Below, piece by piece: positions 10,906 through 22,489 of a DNA stretch of 64,000 nt. The notes beneath the pieces were generated by a model, which made no database searches, was not told where the DNA came from, and saw nothing but the letters and a program-made list of their open reading frames with translations. The first letter of the stretch is position 1, and every line of letters starts with the position of its first letter. A program made the translations under genes and the position numbers. The stretch comes from Paguma larvata (taxonomy: Eukaryota > Chordata > Mammalia > Carnivora > Viverridae), in the NCBI GenBank assembly GCA_030068075.1, contig CM057839.1:47334960-47398959 (forward strand), written 5' to 3'.

Positions 10906-12654
10906 TTGCCTGCATATGTCTACAAAACAATAAGTCAAGCATTATCCTCTTGGGCCATCAACAATTTTCAATTTTCTCTGTGCGTACAAATGTTTGCTTC
11001 AACTAGCACTTCAATTGTTTAAACAGAATTGGTACAGTTGCTTTTTCAATTGTTCGACAAGAAAAACTATCCACTTTTTCCAAATGAAAATACAGCAAAG
11101 CAAACAATCATCTGCATCAGCGATTATTCTAATTTATAGATCCCAGACTGGACTATTTCTGCTTCGGAAATTTCCACACTTTTTATTTCTGTTTTGTGAT
11201 AATACTTCTCAAAGATAGCATCTCCACCTCACATAAATTATTTTATCAGTAGAGGATTACTCCAAAATTGTATTATTTCCCTTTCTTTAATCATATTATT
11301 TATTTTATTGCACAAATAAAAGACATGTATACTTTTCTGCTATTTGACAAGCTAGCTCATTCAAATATTAGTTTACCTAACGGCTACTCTGTCTCACGTC
11401 TAGTAGAATTAAAAAGAATAATAACAGATATATAAATGCACCAGAGATGGAATTAAAAAGCTGCTTTGTAACCAGTAGTCTCGGAATGTATCGTTTTATT
11501 GCTTTAAAATAAAAAGCAGAAGTTCTAGCTATTTAGGAAGTAAGAAACTATTACTTAGAAGGACAATCAGATTGATAGTGACATGCAAGCTCCAACTATT
11601 GAACCACCACAAACAAACTCTGGCACTTGCAATCAAGGAGGTTTTGAATCAAGAAAATGAATACTTGTATTACAGAGACATAATATGTGCCTCAGATACA
11701 AGTAATTGCTAAAGACCTAGAGGGATGATTGCATAGAGGAAGGCAATTTTGTTTCCTAAAACTTAAGATTTTTGTAGGCCGAAAATCTCTCTTCTTTCAA
11801 AGTACTAAGCAGACATAACTTAATAATGTGAGTAATTCAAAAGAAACTTTAGAAATGGAATTCATCAGGGATCTATTGTTTTGTGACTCAATCTTGCATT
11901 TAAAAACATTTAAAGTTCACAATGTTCTGCTTTTCCAGTAATTTACTAGCTTCCTTTTAAAAAAAATGGTGTCTTATTATTGTTACCCATGGTCAGAGAA
12001 AAAGAGATAATTGAACTCAAGGAATATGGGTATGATTAAAATGGTAGAGGCCCGAGGATTTGTATTTTTCATTAAACACTAGAATGGTAAATGGTAGATT
12101 GAGTCCAACATGATTATTCTATCATAACATAATTCAAGATATTTTATGTTGGCCATTTTCCATCTATTTTATGGGATATAGAAATAACAGAAATTTCCTT
12201 AATAGCAACAGTTCCAGGAACTCAAAAAAACTATACAGTTATTATCTCCTTTGTTATGCCCACTTTGTTTAAACAATAATGAATTTGGAAATTCGATATA
12301 TCTTGTCAAATGTCCACATGTTCAGTTCTTTTCATTTTGATGAATAACCTTAGTACAGTGTATATTAAAGGAATAATCAGATGTCAAGATTATATCATTA
12401 CTTTGTGTTAAAAATTTATGTATAGGCTTAGTGTCAAACTAATTAGTTCTGACAGAAGCAGAGTACAATAATGGGTCACAGGTACCCAGGTGGCTATAAA
12501 TCTAGAGAAGAAATAATGCTAATATAGGAATAATTCAAATCTCAAAGACAAAAATATATATTTTTAAGATGTAAAGTACTTATATGAGAAATTTTTGTTT
12601 GGGTAAAAGGAGAAAAACTATAAGAGAAGCAGTAAGAGAAGTAATGTTCACTGT

Positions 12655-12830
12655 GGGCCTTATTCTGCATTTGTCATAGATGCCTTATATTGTCCAATTT
12701 TCACAGTTGCTATATAGGGAGGAAATTAATATACCCATTATGTAGACAAAGAAATCAGACTTGAAAATTCTTAATATTCATAATTTATGAATGGCACCTG
12801 AGCTATAAATACATACCTGTCTGAGTTTTA
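12655..12830 (+). mobile_element. MIR remnant
   Basis: The order of blocks fits MIR: 'ttcacagttgctatatagg' (Pol III SINE core), 'aatatacccattatgtagac', 'gaatggcacctgagc'. Old and diverged. Confidence 0.6.
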
Positions 12831-13330
12831 ATTTTTGCTTTTCATTTTACAACATGACTTAATAATATATCTAAAATATTTTGCCACTTAAGAATGAGAG
12901 ACACTTATTCTAATGAATCAAAATGACTTATCTTGCCTTTCTGCAAAGAGTAAGTGTGTATTTGGGGCTATGAAGGGAGAATGGTAGTAGGAGGGAGCAA
13001 GCATGTATTTTGGAATTAGACATTCATAGGTTAATATCCAATTGCAAAAATCTCAATACATTTCAGGTATTATACAATGTACTGCTTTTGTTATCACGCA
13101 TAGTATTTTTGAGGGGAAAATGTGGCCATAAGCCACCATAGTATCTTTCTATTTCCTCCAGTTTGTCGAATCATACTGATTGGACACTAAGAGTTTAAAC
13201 TAATTCAACAACAGTAGAACATTTTGTCCTAGCTTTTGCCATTTGGAGGTACACAGGGAAGGGCCATCAGTATACTTGGAAAGCAATCATAATATCAAAG
13301 TTTTGTTTTTGTTCTTTAATACTCCGGGCA
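12831..13330. other. Unique-looking DNA
   Basis: Nothing recognised. A donor-like agagtaagtg near 12950 has only stop-rich sequence upstream of it. Confidence 0.5.
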
Positions 13331-13341
13331 GTTCGTTTCAG

Positions 13342-13392
13342 GTTTCTCTAGTACGGTTATGTCCGTATTTCTCAGAAAGTGAATACCTTCTG
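13342..13392 (+). CDS. Candidate 51-nt internal exon
   Basis: Preceded by a T-rich tract (ttttgtttttgttcttt) and ttcgtttcag, followed by gtaaat at 13393. Exactly 17 codons are open in one frame (VSLVRLCPYFSESEYLL) and both other frames have stops. It begins and ends in phase 0, which matches the start phase of the microexon at 15105. An alternative acceptor (gggcag, ending at 13331) would add ten bases. Several CpGs stand out from the AT-rich surroundings. No similarity recognised. Confidence 0.38.
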
Positions 13393-13399
13393 GTAAATA

Positions 13400-14095
13400 A
13401 TTAATTTAACTTAATTAATTATTTGATTGAGATAAAGAGGGGAATGAATATTACCAAATTTACTTATTCCTCAACTTAATAATTAGGTAAACTATATATT
13501 CAAATAATTTTTGAAGTGTAAACTTCAAAATTTAAATATACTGAAGTTGAGTTGACATATTGGCTTGAAACGATGTCTCCCAATTGATGTTATTTAAATT
13601 ATAAAGTCAAGATTAAATCTTGGACCAGTGTACAGGGTCAGAAAATCAACATTTGATTTATATTTGCCATTCAAAAATGAAAAACATATTTCCTAAGCTT
13701 TCTGTCATTTGTAGGTTTTAAAGCGTATTCATTCCATACTGTAATTTTAAAATATTGATAGTTTCATGTGTAGTCTACTGTGTGGATTTTACCTGAATAT
13801 TTGCAAAATACCTTCAAGGACTTATTGAGATTTACATGGATATTCAAAATAAAGAAACTTAAGTATATTATTTATCTGTTTCTTGAATGCTATTAGTGTT
13901 ACAGGCTTTGGATTTCCTAAAATATTCTTTTAAAGAATAATACCACCTTATTATCTACTTTAATTTTCTCATTATCTTTATGCAACATCAAAATAAAATT
14001 TAAATTTAATGCTTTTTAGGGGATGACCACTTTCTATTTAGCTAAATAAATCTGAATTAAGATCTAATACATCTATGCCATAATTTAACTACGAT
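13400..14095. other. Unique-looking AT-rich DNA
   Basis: No element or exon recognised. Confidence 0.5.
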
Positions 14096-14108
14096 AAAGA
14101 AATAAACA

Positions 14109-14325
14109 GGGGCGCTTGGGGGGCTCAGTTGGTTAAACGATTGACTTTGGCTCAGGTCATGATCTCACAGTTCATGAGTTTGAGCCCTGTGTTGGGCTCT
14201 GTGCTGACATTCAGAGCCTGGAGTCTGCTTCTGATTCTGTGTCTCAATCTCTCTCCCTCCTTCCCCACTTGTGCTCTCTCTCTCACTCCCTCTCTCTCAA
14301 AAATAAAATTTAAAAAACATAAAAA
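14109..14325 (+). mobile_element. Feliform CAN-SINE
   Basis: Full-length copy. Target-site duplicates aaagaaataaaca (14096-14108) and aaagaaacaaaca (14326-14338) differ at one base. Confidence 0.93.
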
Positions 14326-14339
14326 AAAGAAACAAACAT

Positions 14340-15100
14340 ATTTCCTTTTCATCACAAAATAATAAAATAGTTTTAAATATTTATTCAAACTAAAATATTT
14401 AATTTGGAATAGCCAATATTTTTTTAAGACAAGAGACTCTGTAGCATCTGATATATGACATATAGACTGGTAATACGCAATATTTTTTAAATATTTTTTA
14501 AATGTACTGAAAATATCATAAAGAGAAATCTCTTTTTTATAAAATGGAGGATGCAGAAAAAAAACTATCATTGTCTTATAAATAAGTGAAGCTGAATATA
14601 CTAAACTAACTGAGAAAACACATCTTTTACTCTAAGCATTATCAGAGAGAATAAACTATGGTCACTTTTCTGTAAATTTCACCTAGAAGAGGGATATTTT
14701 TAAAAATTTTTGAATACCTCATTAGCAGAACAAAGTGCTATTTTTGTTAGAAAAATGCAGTTTCTGTTTTAGGAAGGAAAACCATTCAAGGGACGTGGAT
14801 AGAAAATTATTCTATGAACCAAAATGTGAAACACTAAAATGTATTAATTACTCCAGTAATAGAAACAAAAAAGAAGAAACAAAAGATCTATTTGAAAATG
14901 AAAAGTGCAGCGTCTTTAACTGATTAGACATAGAGGGATGTAGAAATACAGAATAATGTGAAGGTTTTGAACTAGCAAGAATGATCCTTTAGTTTTCTCT
15001 CCGTATTGGGGCAATACGACTTACACAAGAAAGAACTTATGATTAATATTTTTCTCCTTAACTGTAAGCAATTAATATATTTTATTTTCAAACTGCTTTT
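14340..15100. other. Unique-looking DNA
   Basis: No transposon recognised. The frame at 14735-14923 is probably chance, with no splice borders or known motif. Confidence 0.5.
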
Positions 15101-15104
15101 TCAG

Positions 15105-15127
15105 ACACTCATACAAGAAAATTTGAG
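15105..15127 (+). CDS. Candidate 23-nt microexon
   Basis: A long polypyrimidine tract ends in ctgctttttcag (AG at 15103-15104) and a near-consensus donor, gag|gtaagg, starts at 15128. Read in phase 0 the exon gives TLIQENL plus two bases (AG). These complete an AGG codon with the first base of the terminal exon at 25141, yielding the continuous fragment TLIQENLRPYLHELGK. The phase agreement and two strong splice sites are the evidence. 23 nt is short, and the implied intron is about 10 kb. Confidence 0.5.
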
Positions 15128-15304
15128 GTAAGGTTTTTGTTAGGTTATCTATTTGCATCTCATAGATTGGATTGTAATTTTTTATAAACTAAATATAGAC
15201 TCTTAAAAAATAATCATCATAGATGCAACATATTAGAAGCTCATTTGCCTTCATGAAAATGGCCTCCCTTATTATCATGAGATTTTTGTTTACATCCTAA
15301 TTAT

Positions 15305-15480
15305 TATTCAATCATCTTCAGGTATTTGTTGAGCACCTGGATTGCATCACTGAGCCAAGTAGGGCAATAGCCCCTGTCATCAAGGGCCTTATATGCTAAA
15401 TGGGAAAGCAGATGAGAACATTATAAAATGTATATTACATATCAGAAGGTGATAAAAGCTTGGGGAAAATTCATTAGGTT
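15305..15480 (+). mobile_element. L2/MIR-class ancient repeat
   Basis: Blocks 'tatttgttgagcacctgg', 'cctgtcatcaagggcctta' and 'atcagaaggtgataaaagct' follow the familiar ancient mammalian LINE2-type 3' sequence. Family assignment is from memory of the consensus. Confidence 0.6.
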
Positions 15481-15726
15481 AGGAAGAAGGAACCATTGAA
15501 ATGGGAGAAAATGAATGGATACGATTTTAAGTATCACACATCCATGCTTTTAGCTCATTTCAGTCTGGCTAACTCACATAAGGCATCAATGTGTGACTTA
15601 GAGTTATCTATAACTTTCCTAAATTATTACCATCTATTCATCCGATAATGTGAATTATTCATCCTTATTCTTTAGCTCCTGTTTGCTTTCATTTCCTTAT
15701 AGTTTTGGGGAACTCTTTGTATATAA

Positions 15727-16714
15727 TGAAGAGAGCGTTTTTAAGTTTCCTGTCCCAAGTGACAGCCCTGCATTAGTTTGAAGCCAGTTCTCTTTTCTGC
15801 TAAACATAGAGGGGTACTGTGTTAGAGAGAGTGTGCCCCAGACTCCTGTTTACTATGACCCTTGTTAAGGGTTATGATTGCTGAGAATTCTGTTTTGATT
15901 GCTGTTTGCTGTGAACACTGTGAAACCTTTCTTGGGGTGCTGTGAGGCTTGTTTAGTTTGCTATGTATTAGACTAAGTTACTGTGTGTTAAATCTTGTTA
16001 GGTGTTAGATTTAGAGACTTAGAAATGCACTAGATTCCTGGCCCGTTTGCTGTGATTGCTGTGAACCCTGTTTGCTGTGTTAGAGAATTGACATGTTGTG
16101 AAAGTATAGTGCTTTTAGGGCTAAGGCCACTCCATTTTGGTTTAAGTTCCATCTTAGAGTAGTTCTGGGCCCTGAGTTCCAGGAAAACAAGTCACCCTGG
16201 ACTCTGCCCCGGGTTCCAGTAAACAGAGTAGCCAAGAGGCCCGACCCAGATTAGCAGACCCCGTCACCACCCCGGGTGGGACTGGACCCTGATTAGCAGA
16301 CCCTGTCACCACCTTGAGTTCCAGGGAAACCACAGGAGGTCAGATTCCTAGAGTAGCCCCTAGCAAAGCTAATCACTGTTCAGCCCGCATGTGCTGACCC
16401 TTTGAATCAGCATGGGACCCCCAAGTTAAGCCAATCCATAGCTAGCCCGCACCCGCCAAATATGAAATACTCAATCAGAAACTAGCCCGCGAGAATGCCA
16501 ATCGGTCAATTCAAAGGATCCCCATCCCCGCCCAAAAAGTGTACTTGAACCCTGATAAAAAGCCAGTGTAAACCTGACTTAGGGCTCTTGCTACTGCACC
16601 GCTGTGCCGGGAAGTACAAGAGTCCGAGCTCAAGCTCTGAATAAAGACACTTTGTGTTTACATCAGCACTGGCTCCCCGGTGGTCTTCTTGGGATCCAGA
16701 ATTTGGGCACAACA
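15727..16714 (+). mobile_element. Solo LTR, class I (gammaretrovirus-like) endogenous retrovirus
   Basis: Begins TG and ends CA, with tataa on both sides (15722-15726, 16715-16719) as a 5-bp target duplication. U3 holds CCAAT boxes at 16431 and 16498, a TATA-like gataaaa at 16554 and a tandem repeat of about 42 bp (16249 and 16291). R carries AATAAA at 16640-16645, then 'tggctccccggtggtcttct', the style of gammaretroviral R/U5. No gag, pol or env lies next to it, so it is a recombination-derived solo LTR. The 5' border rests on the short AT-rich duplicate and is less sure than the 3' border. Confidence 0.78.
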
Positions 16715-16880
16715 TATAATAGACACCCTTCCATATTAAGCAGAATCCTGTCTTTAGTCTGAGATGGATATTTCTGATCATTTTAAAGATGTAATTATTC
16801 TGTTACAACTGATATTTAAAAATCAAGAAGATCTATTTTTTTCCAAATACTTCTTTGTAATTATTGGTATAATCATACTT

Positions 16881-17713
16881 GTTGAGAGCCATTTTGGGTT
16901 CACAGGCTGAGAAACCTCTCTGTGTGGAAAGGGCGGTTGAGGCAAAGCTCCTGCCAGCCAAGGAATAATGCCCCAATACCACTGTTGGGAGCCATCTTGA
17001 GCTCACAGGTTGAGACACCTCCCTGTGTGGAAAGGGCAGAGTTCTTGCTGGCCAAAAAGGGCCCCAATACCACCTCCTTCAAATAACCTTTCAGGCCTGG
17101 ATTTCATGAGCAGCCCTAGTTGACCTCAAGGGAGGTAATGCTCTTTTATTTTATGACATTCAAGTGAAAAAGGGAACTTGGAATGTGGTGCATTGATGGG
17201 TAACATCTAAAAGAGACTATGTAAATGTACTCATTGAGAGTTCCACCCTTGCCAGTTGGGTTGCACCTCCCCCATTGTAGTTGGAAGTATGGCCCTCAAA
17301 GCAAGACCCTGATTTCTCCTGCTTACAGATAATTAATATTAAGGCCTCAAGGAAACACCCTGTTTTCTCCCCCCCAAAATTTATAAACTAACCTGAAACC
17401 AACATACAGGATTGAGGAAGTTGCCGCCTTGCTGGTAAAAACGCATTATTGTTACAGAGATCAAACTATGGAATGTCACTCACTGATGTAATGTCACTTA
17501 CTATCTTTAAAAATAAAGACAAGACACTGAGACCAGCAGGGCGGGGATGCCAGAATTGCCAGGGCTGCCTGCTTGGTCATCAGACTCTTGGCTGATGTCA
17601 TCTCTGTCTGTCTCAGACTCTGCTAGGTCATCTCTCTCTTGGCTCTCTCATATCCTTTCACTGACCGTTCATCCTTCGGGGACCCCTAGATTCGCCGGAA
17701 CTGGACCCTGGCA
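16881..17713 (+). mobile_element. Solo LTR, class II (betaretrovirus/ERVK-like)
   Basis: Starts tgttgagagcc and ends ccctggca. A perfect 6-bp duplicate, catact, lies at 16875-16880 and 17714-17719; 6 bp is typical of class II elements. TATA-like motif at 17382, AATAAA at 17512-17517. The first 193 bp are a tandem duplication: 16881-16982 and 16983-17073 both open with tgttg(a/g)gagccat and end with ccccaataccac. No coding region remains. Open frames through it are chance. Confidence 0.88.
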
Positions 17714-17809
17714 CATACTATTTATTTCATTGGTCTGTTTGGCCGCTTTCCTAATACAGAAACATTTCTGCATCCCTTCAATAAAACTTAATCAGCCCTA
17801 ACATCTAAT

Positions 17810-18260
17810 TCTTTCAATACACTGCTAATTTATGTTTGTTAATATTATATTCAGGATGTTTACTACAGGATTTTTGAAAGATTTGAATAAAGAATTCTCA
17901 GTTTGATTAATAAATTATCAAATTCTGTATTAACGTCTTCAATGTTTTTCCAAGTATTCAAAGATCACTGGCATCATTTGTCTTAAAAAACGTCGGTGGA
18001 ATTACATTGTAACAGTATCTGATTCTATTGCTTTTTTGCAGGAAGGTTTAGAAACTCTCTGACACCTTTCTTAATCGCAACAATAGCAACAAAATTGTCT
18101 AAACTTTTTATCTCTTCTCATGTCTTTTTTGAGAATTTTTTAGGAAAGTATTCAATCAGTTTAACCAGGGTTTCATATTAATTTGCATAAAATTAGTCAA
18201 AATTTGTTTTAAATTTATGAGATTACCTCTACCATATCATTTTGAAAATTATTATTGAAC
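17810..18260 (-). mobile_element. Old LINE-1 ORF2 fragment
   Basis: Minus-strand L1 ORF2, in the region that in antisense reads 'gctaatttatgtttgttaat' through 'ggaaggtttagaaactctct' to 'tttaaccagggtttcat'. Diverged. Confidence 0.55.
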
Positions 18261-18264
18261 ATTC

Positions 18265-18590
18265 ACTCTTGTAATGTAAAACAAAGGAATAGCAAGCAGC
18301 ATATACATGTATCACTGAAACAGTGGTTACAGAAGAAAACAGATACATACAGCACCAGCAATAAATTTACGAATCAACCGTTCATTGGAAGGCATCACAC
18401 AAAGATCTAAAGTACTGAATTTCAGACTCCAAAACCAGAGCCTGACTCTTGACTGTGAAATTTTGAACGTGTATTTAAGACGCATCAGTTGTGTTCTTTG
18501 TTTGTTTTTTGTTTTGTTTGTTTGTTTTTCTGGTATGTATAGGACTCACCATAACAATGATATGGCATAAAGTTTGCAATAGACATAGGT
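18265..18590. other. Unclassified DNA
   Basis: Contains a TTTG-rich stretch at about 18497-18530. No gene or named element recognised. Confidence 0.5.
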
Positions 18591-18595
18591 ATATG

Positions 18596-18596
<1 letters not shown>

Positions 18597-18642
<46 letters not shown>
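18597..18642 (+). repeat. (TG)n microsatellite
   Basis: About 23 uninterrupted TG units. Confidence 0.97.
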
Positions 18643-18646
<4 letters not shown>

Positions 18647-18939
18647 ATGGCTGTGGAGATAATGAAATCATTGTTGGTAAGATCATCTGGGATTCTATGC
18701 CTTATAGCTACGGGAAATAGCATTAAGTGGAAGGTTTAGCCATGACAATATTTATGTTTGGGAAAGAGACCTGCCCCTTCCCTTGTACTCTCAAGAGTTT
18801 GAAGTGTAAGTCTATTAGATGACTAGGATTGAATACCTAAGCACAGGCACATGTTAGGCTTCTGTGAAGCTTTACAGAAGTCTAACTATAGGAGAGTTAA
18901 CCATTATCTCTTATTCCTTTTACTTGATTTGGTCAAATA
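18643..18939. other. Unclassified DNA
   Basis: Nothing recognised between two simple repeats. Confidence 0.5.
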
Positions 18940-19055
18940 ATATTTTATTATTTTATTTTATTTTGTTTTATTTTATTATTTTACTTTATATTACTTTATT
19001 TTATTTTTATTTTATTATTTCACTTTATTTCATTTTACTTTATTTTATCTTATAA
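18940..19055 (+). repeat. Imperfect (TTTTA)n / T-rich microsatellite
   Basis: Pentamers of the TTTTA type with C and G interruptions over about 115 bp. Confidence 0.9.
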
Positions 19056-19109
19056 GTAACTTTCTTCTTATTTAAGTATTTCTGTCTCTCTTAACTTCTT
19101 TGTTTATAA

Positions 19110-20640
19110 CTTCTTAAAGCTAATCTGTGTCTATATTTTAATGTGTATATGTAGATAATCCTAACACATCTTCACTATAAAATTTAACTTTCAGCATTAC
19201 GAAGGTTCTCCTCTGTTTAGTGTTTTGGATGTGAATTCTAAAATGTCTGATGTCATGTTAGCAACACCTGCTTTCTTTTAATTAGCATTTGCTGGCCATA
19301 TGTTTGTCCTTTAATTGTCGATCTTTAGAAATCTCTTATTTTAAGATCTGTCTCTGGAATGCAACATAAATTTTGGATTTTCTGTGACATTTATTTACTT
19401 TTCAGTAGGAATTAACATTACTTTCTATTTGTTTGTGGGATTTTAAACTATATATCACTATGAGATCAACTTTCTTCTGTTGGTGGCATATGTAAATTTT
19501 CTGATACTTAGAGATAGTTGCATTCTTGATGTGGTGGTCACTTTTTAAATTTTAACTCCTTATAATATCCTTGTCTGATATTTCTTTTGATATTATCTCC
19601 TATTATTAAGCTATGAGCCATGATTAGATTTGTGGATTACCTTTCTTCCCTTCCTCGCTTTCCTCATTTCCATACCTGTTTATATATCATAATATAATAC
19701 GTACAGTATATATATTTCTTAGTAGTTTGTATTAAAAATACACTTTCCTTCAAATTTATATTTAATCAATGAGAGATTTATCATGCCCTCCAAATTACTG
19801 ATATATAATTGATAAACAAAACTGTAATACGTTTTAAATGTACATGATTTTCAATATATGTATGCATTATGAAATGAGTACCACAATCAAGTAAATTACA
19901 CATTCATCCATCACATCACAAGCCTATTTTTCTCTATAAGAACACCTAAGATCTACTCTCCCAGAGAATCGCAAATACACAATACACTATTATTAACTAT
20001 AGTCTTCATGCTGTATGTTAGATTCTCAGAACTTTTTCATCTTATAATCAAATTCAACTTTGTACTTTGTTTAGAATCTTTTGCCCAATATAGGTCCTTT
20101 ATATTTCTATATAAAATTTAGGGTCAGATAGGGAAATTAAAAGAAAAGAGTCTGCTGAAATACTGATTTGAATAGCATTGAATTTAGAGATCCATTTGGA
20201 GAAAATTGATATGTTAAAAATACTGGACTGTCCTTTATTTGTTATCTGGAAGAGATCTCCATTTCTTTATGTCAGTCTTAATGTCTAGCATCAATATTCT
20301 AAAGTTTTCAACATGCAAGGCTTGCATGTATATTGTTAGGTTTATCTCAATTTCATTTTTAAACAACATTGTAAATTGTAATTTTTTCAGGTCTAAGAGT
20401 TTCTTGCTTAGAGTCTAATAATGCAATTGATTTTTGTCGTGCATATAGATGCCATTGTTGCATCTGATTCCCTTGACTATCTCCTGATAAAGTGTTTTCT
20501 TTTTTTCTCCTTGTCTTTTTGTGTTTCTATTGGATTTGATTGAATGTTGGGCAGTGTTTTTAGAAGAACTGTGGAGACTACGATAAATTGTACTTATTAC
20601 CAGAAATGGGCAAGTCTGTCCTGCATGACTTAAGGTAGGA
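19110..20640 (-). mobile_element. Old LINE-1 fragments (ORF2 and 3' UTR)
   Basis: 20095-20640 follows L1 ORF2 in antisense ('agcattgaatttagagatcc', 'tttatgtcagtcttaatgtc'). 19795-20090 follows the L1 3' UTR in antisense ('gaaatgagtaccacaatcaa', 'aagatctactctcccagag', 'attattaactatagtcttca'). 19110-19790 is weaker and may be another L1 piece. All frames are broken. Confidence 0.62.
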
Positions 20641-20995
20641 GATGAAATCAATCCAGTCTATATAACCAGACTAGAAAGAGTTTCTCTTTCATTGTTTCTG
20701 TCATCACCTTCAGGTCATCACAGTCCACAGGCACAGAAGTAGGTGCTCCTACCTTTACTTAGTGTAAGACCTGTGGTGTCAAAAGCTTTTTCTTCAATGT
20801 TGGTCTTCCACCCTCAGCTTTCAGCATACCCACATGCCTGTATCACAGAGGAGGTCTCTCTCCATACTGTACTTCTACCAATTGTAGACTGAAAATGCTT
20901 ACTACTAGAGTATAGTCATGTGATGGGGAGGGGGAGGGCATTCTCCTTTCTAATGGTCTAGCCTGAGACTTAGTCAGGCTCTGTGTACATGGTTC

Positions 20996-21234
20996 ATTTG
21001 TTTGTTTGTTTACTATTTATTTATTTATTTATTTATAATTTGAGAGAGACAGAGGCAGGGTAAGCAGAGAAGGGACAGAGAGAGAGAGAGAAAGAGGGGG
21101 AGAAAATCCTAAGCAGGCTCCATGGAGCCAGTGTAGAGCCCAACGTGGGGCTTGAACTCATGAAATTGGGAGATCATGACCTGAGCCAAAACCAAGAGTC
21201 AGATGCTTAACTGCCTGAGCCACCCAGGTGTCCC
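20996..21234 (-). mobile_element. Feliform CAN-SINE
   Basis: Minus-strand copy with a (TTTA)n/(TTTG)n tail at 20996-21035. Perfect 10-bp duplicates tacatggttc at 20986-20995 and 21235-21244. Confidence 0.94.
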
Positions 21235-21244
21235 TACATGGTTC

Positions 21245-22070
21245 TTGGTAATAAGGATTTCTCAGTTTACTTGCCCTACTAGTATGTCAGCCATATTTGG
21301 CCATATGGATTTGATTCTAATTCTACAACAATTCCGTAGCTTTTATTATGTTTTGAATGTCCAGAAGACATCTCTTTACTTATTTTAAGATTTCATCTTC
21401 CATGGAAATTTTTGCACTTTGTATAACATCTGGAAGAAATAGGAAGGTGTTTTCTTATGTTGTAACACTCGAAACTGTAGTTCTCTCCTTGCATTTTAAA
21501 TATTCTACTTCTACTTGACGTTTTTCAGTGTTTGTACACTTAAAAAATTCTTTACTTTGTAAAAACATTTGCCTGAGTCATACATTTTTCCAAAGACTTT
21601 CCCATTTTACTCATTACGTACATGGTTAAACATCTCACATTTCTTGTACCTCAGTATGTTCTTATTCATTCCTTTCTTAAAAACTTACTTTAGGGGTTCC
21701 TTTTCCTAATTATGTAAAAATTATTTTTAAAGATTCTTTAAGAATTTTCCTTTCTGATTGAGACCCCTTAGTTCTTTGAAATTGTTGACAATCACTCGAT
21801 TAAATAATTGCTGAATTTAAATACTTTTACGATCCTCAGCATTTTTTATCACTTTTGGCATTTTACATTATGACTCACTACCTCCTTCCTTAAACCTCTT
21901 CTTTCTTGATTTATGTATTATTCTCAAGTTTTATTTATCCACTCTCTGTCTTTTTTCCTTATCTCTAAAGGTAAAATATCTCAACCCCATGCCCTCCAGA
22001 TACACATCTTCCCACGGATTCTTCTTCTCCACTATAAATTATTCTATTCTATTTTAATTGTTCCAAATAA
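21245..22070. other. Unclassified T-rich DNA
   Basis: May contain very old L1 or L2 sequence, but nothing I can name. Confidence 0.45.
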
Positions 22071-22071
22071 T

Positions 22072-22482
22072 ACTACTATAGACTAAAATTTGCCCCCACC
22101 TGCAAACAGTCATATGTTGAAGCCTTAACTCTCAATAACTACATTTGGAGATAGGGATTTTAGAAGGTAAGTAAGGTTAAATGAAGTCATAATGATGTAG
22201 CCCTAATCTGAAAGGGCTGATGTCCTTATAAGAAAAGAAGAGACACCAGATCCCTCTCCCTCTCTCTCTTGGCGCACACACTGGAAAGGCCATGTGTTCC
22301 CCTAGCAAGAAAGCAGCCATTTGCAAGCCAGGAAAACAGCTTTCACCAGAAACAGAATCTGCCAAGACTTTGATCTGGGATTTCTAGCATCCAGAACTAT
22401 GAGAAAATGAATTTCACTTGTACAAGTCACTCCGTCTGCAGCACTTAGTTATAGAAGTCCAAGCAGAATAATAGAACTACCT
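22072..22482 (+). mobile_element. MLT1-type MaLR LTR
   Basis: Collinear with the MLT1 LTR: 'cagtcatatgttgaagcc', 'tttggagatagggatttt', 'tgatgtccttataagaaaag', 'ggccatgtgttccc', 'cagaactatgagaaaatg'. Solo, old, non-coding. Confidence 0.85.
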
Positions 22483-22489
22483 TAACATA

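Larger units (their letters stand above)
8860..12650. other. Mostly unique DNA
   Basis: Apart from a diverged repeat pair (9026-9085 and 10848-10905), no transposon or RNA gene is recognised. No segment here combines an acceptor, an open frame and a donor convincingly. If the candidate exons are real, this is intron. Confidence 0.5.

Noticed and set aside
16506..17082. Short minus-strand frames over the two LTRs
   Set aside because: Antisense to LTR sequence, with no gag, pol or env similarity.
18491..18739. Frames through the (TG)n repeat on both strands
   Set aside because: Val/Cys and Thr/His runs come from the microsatellite.
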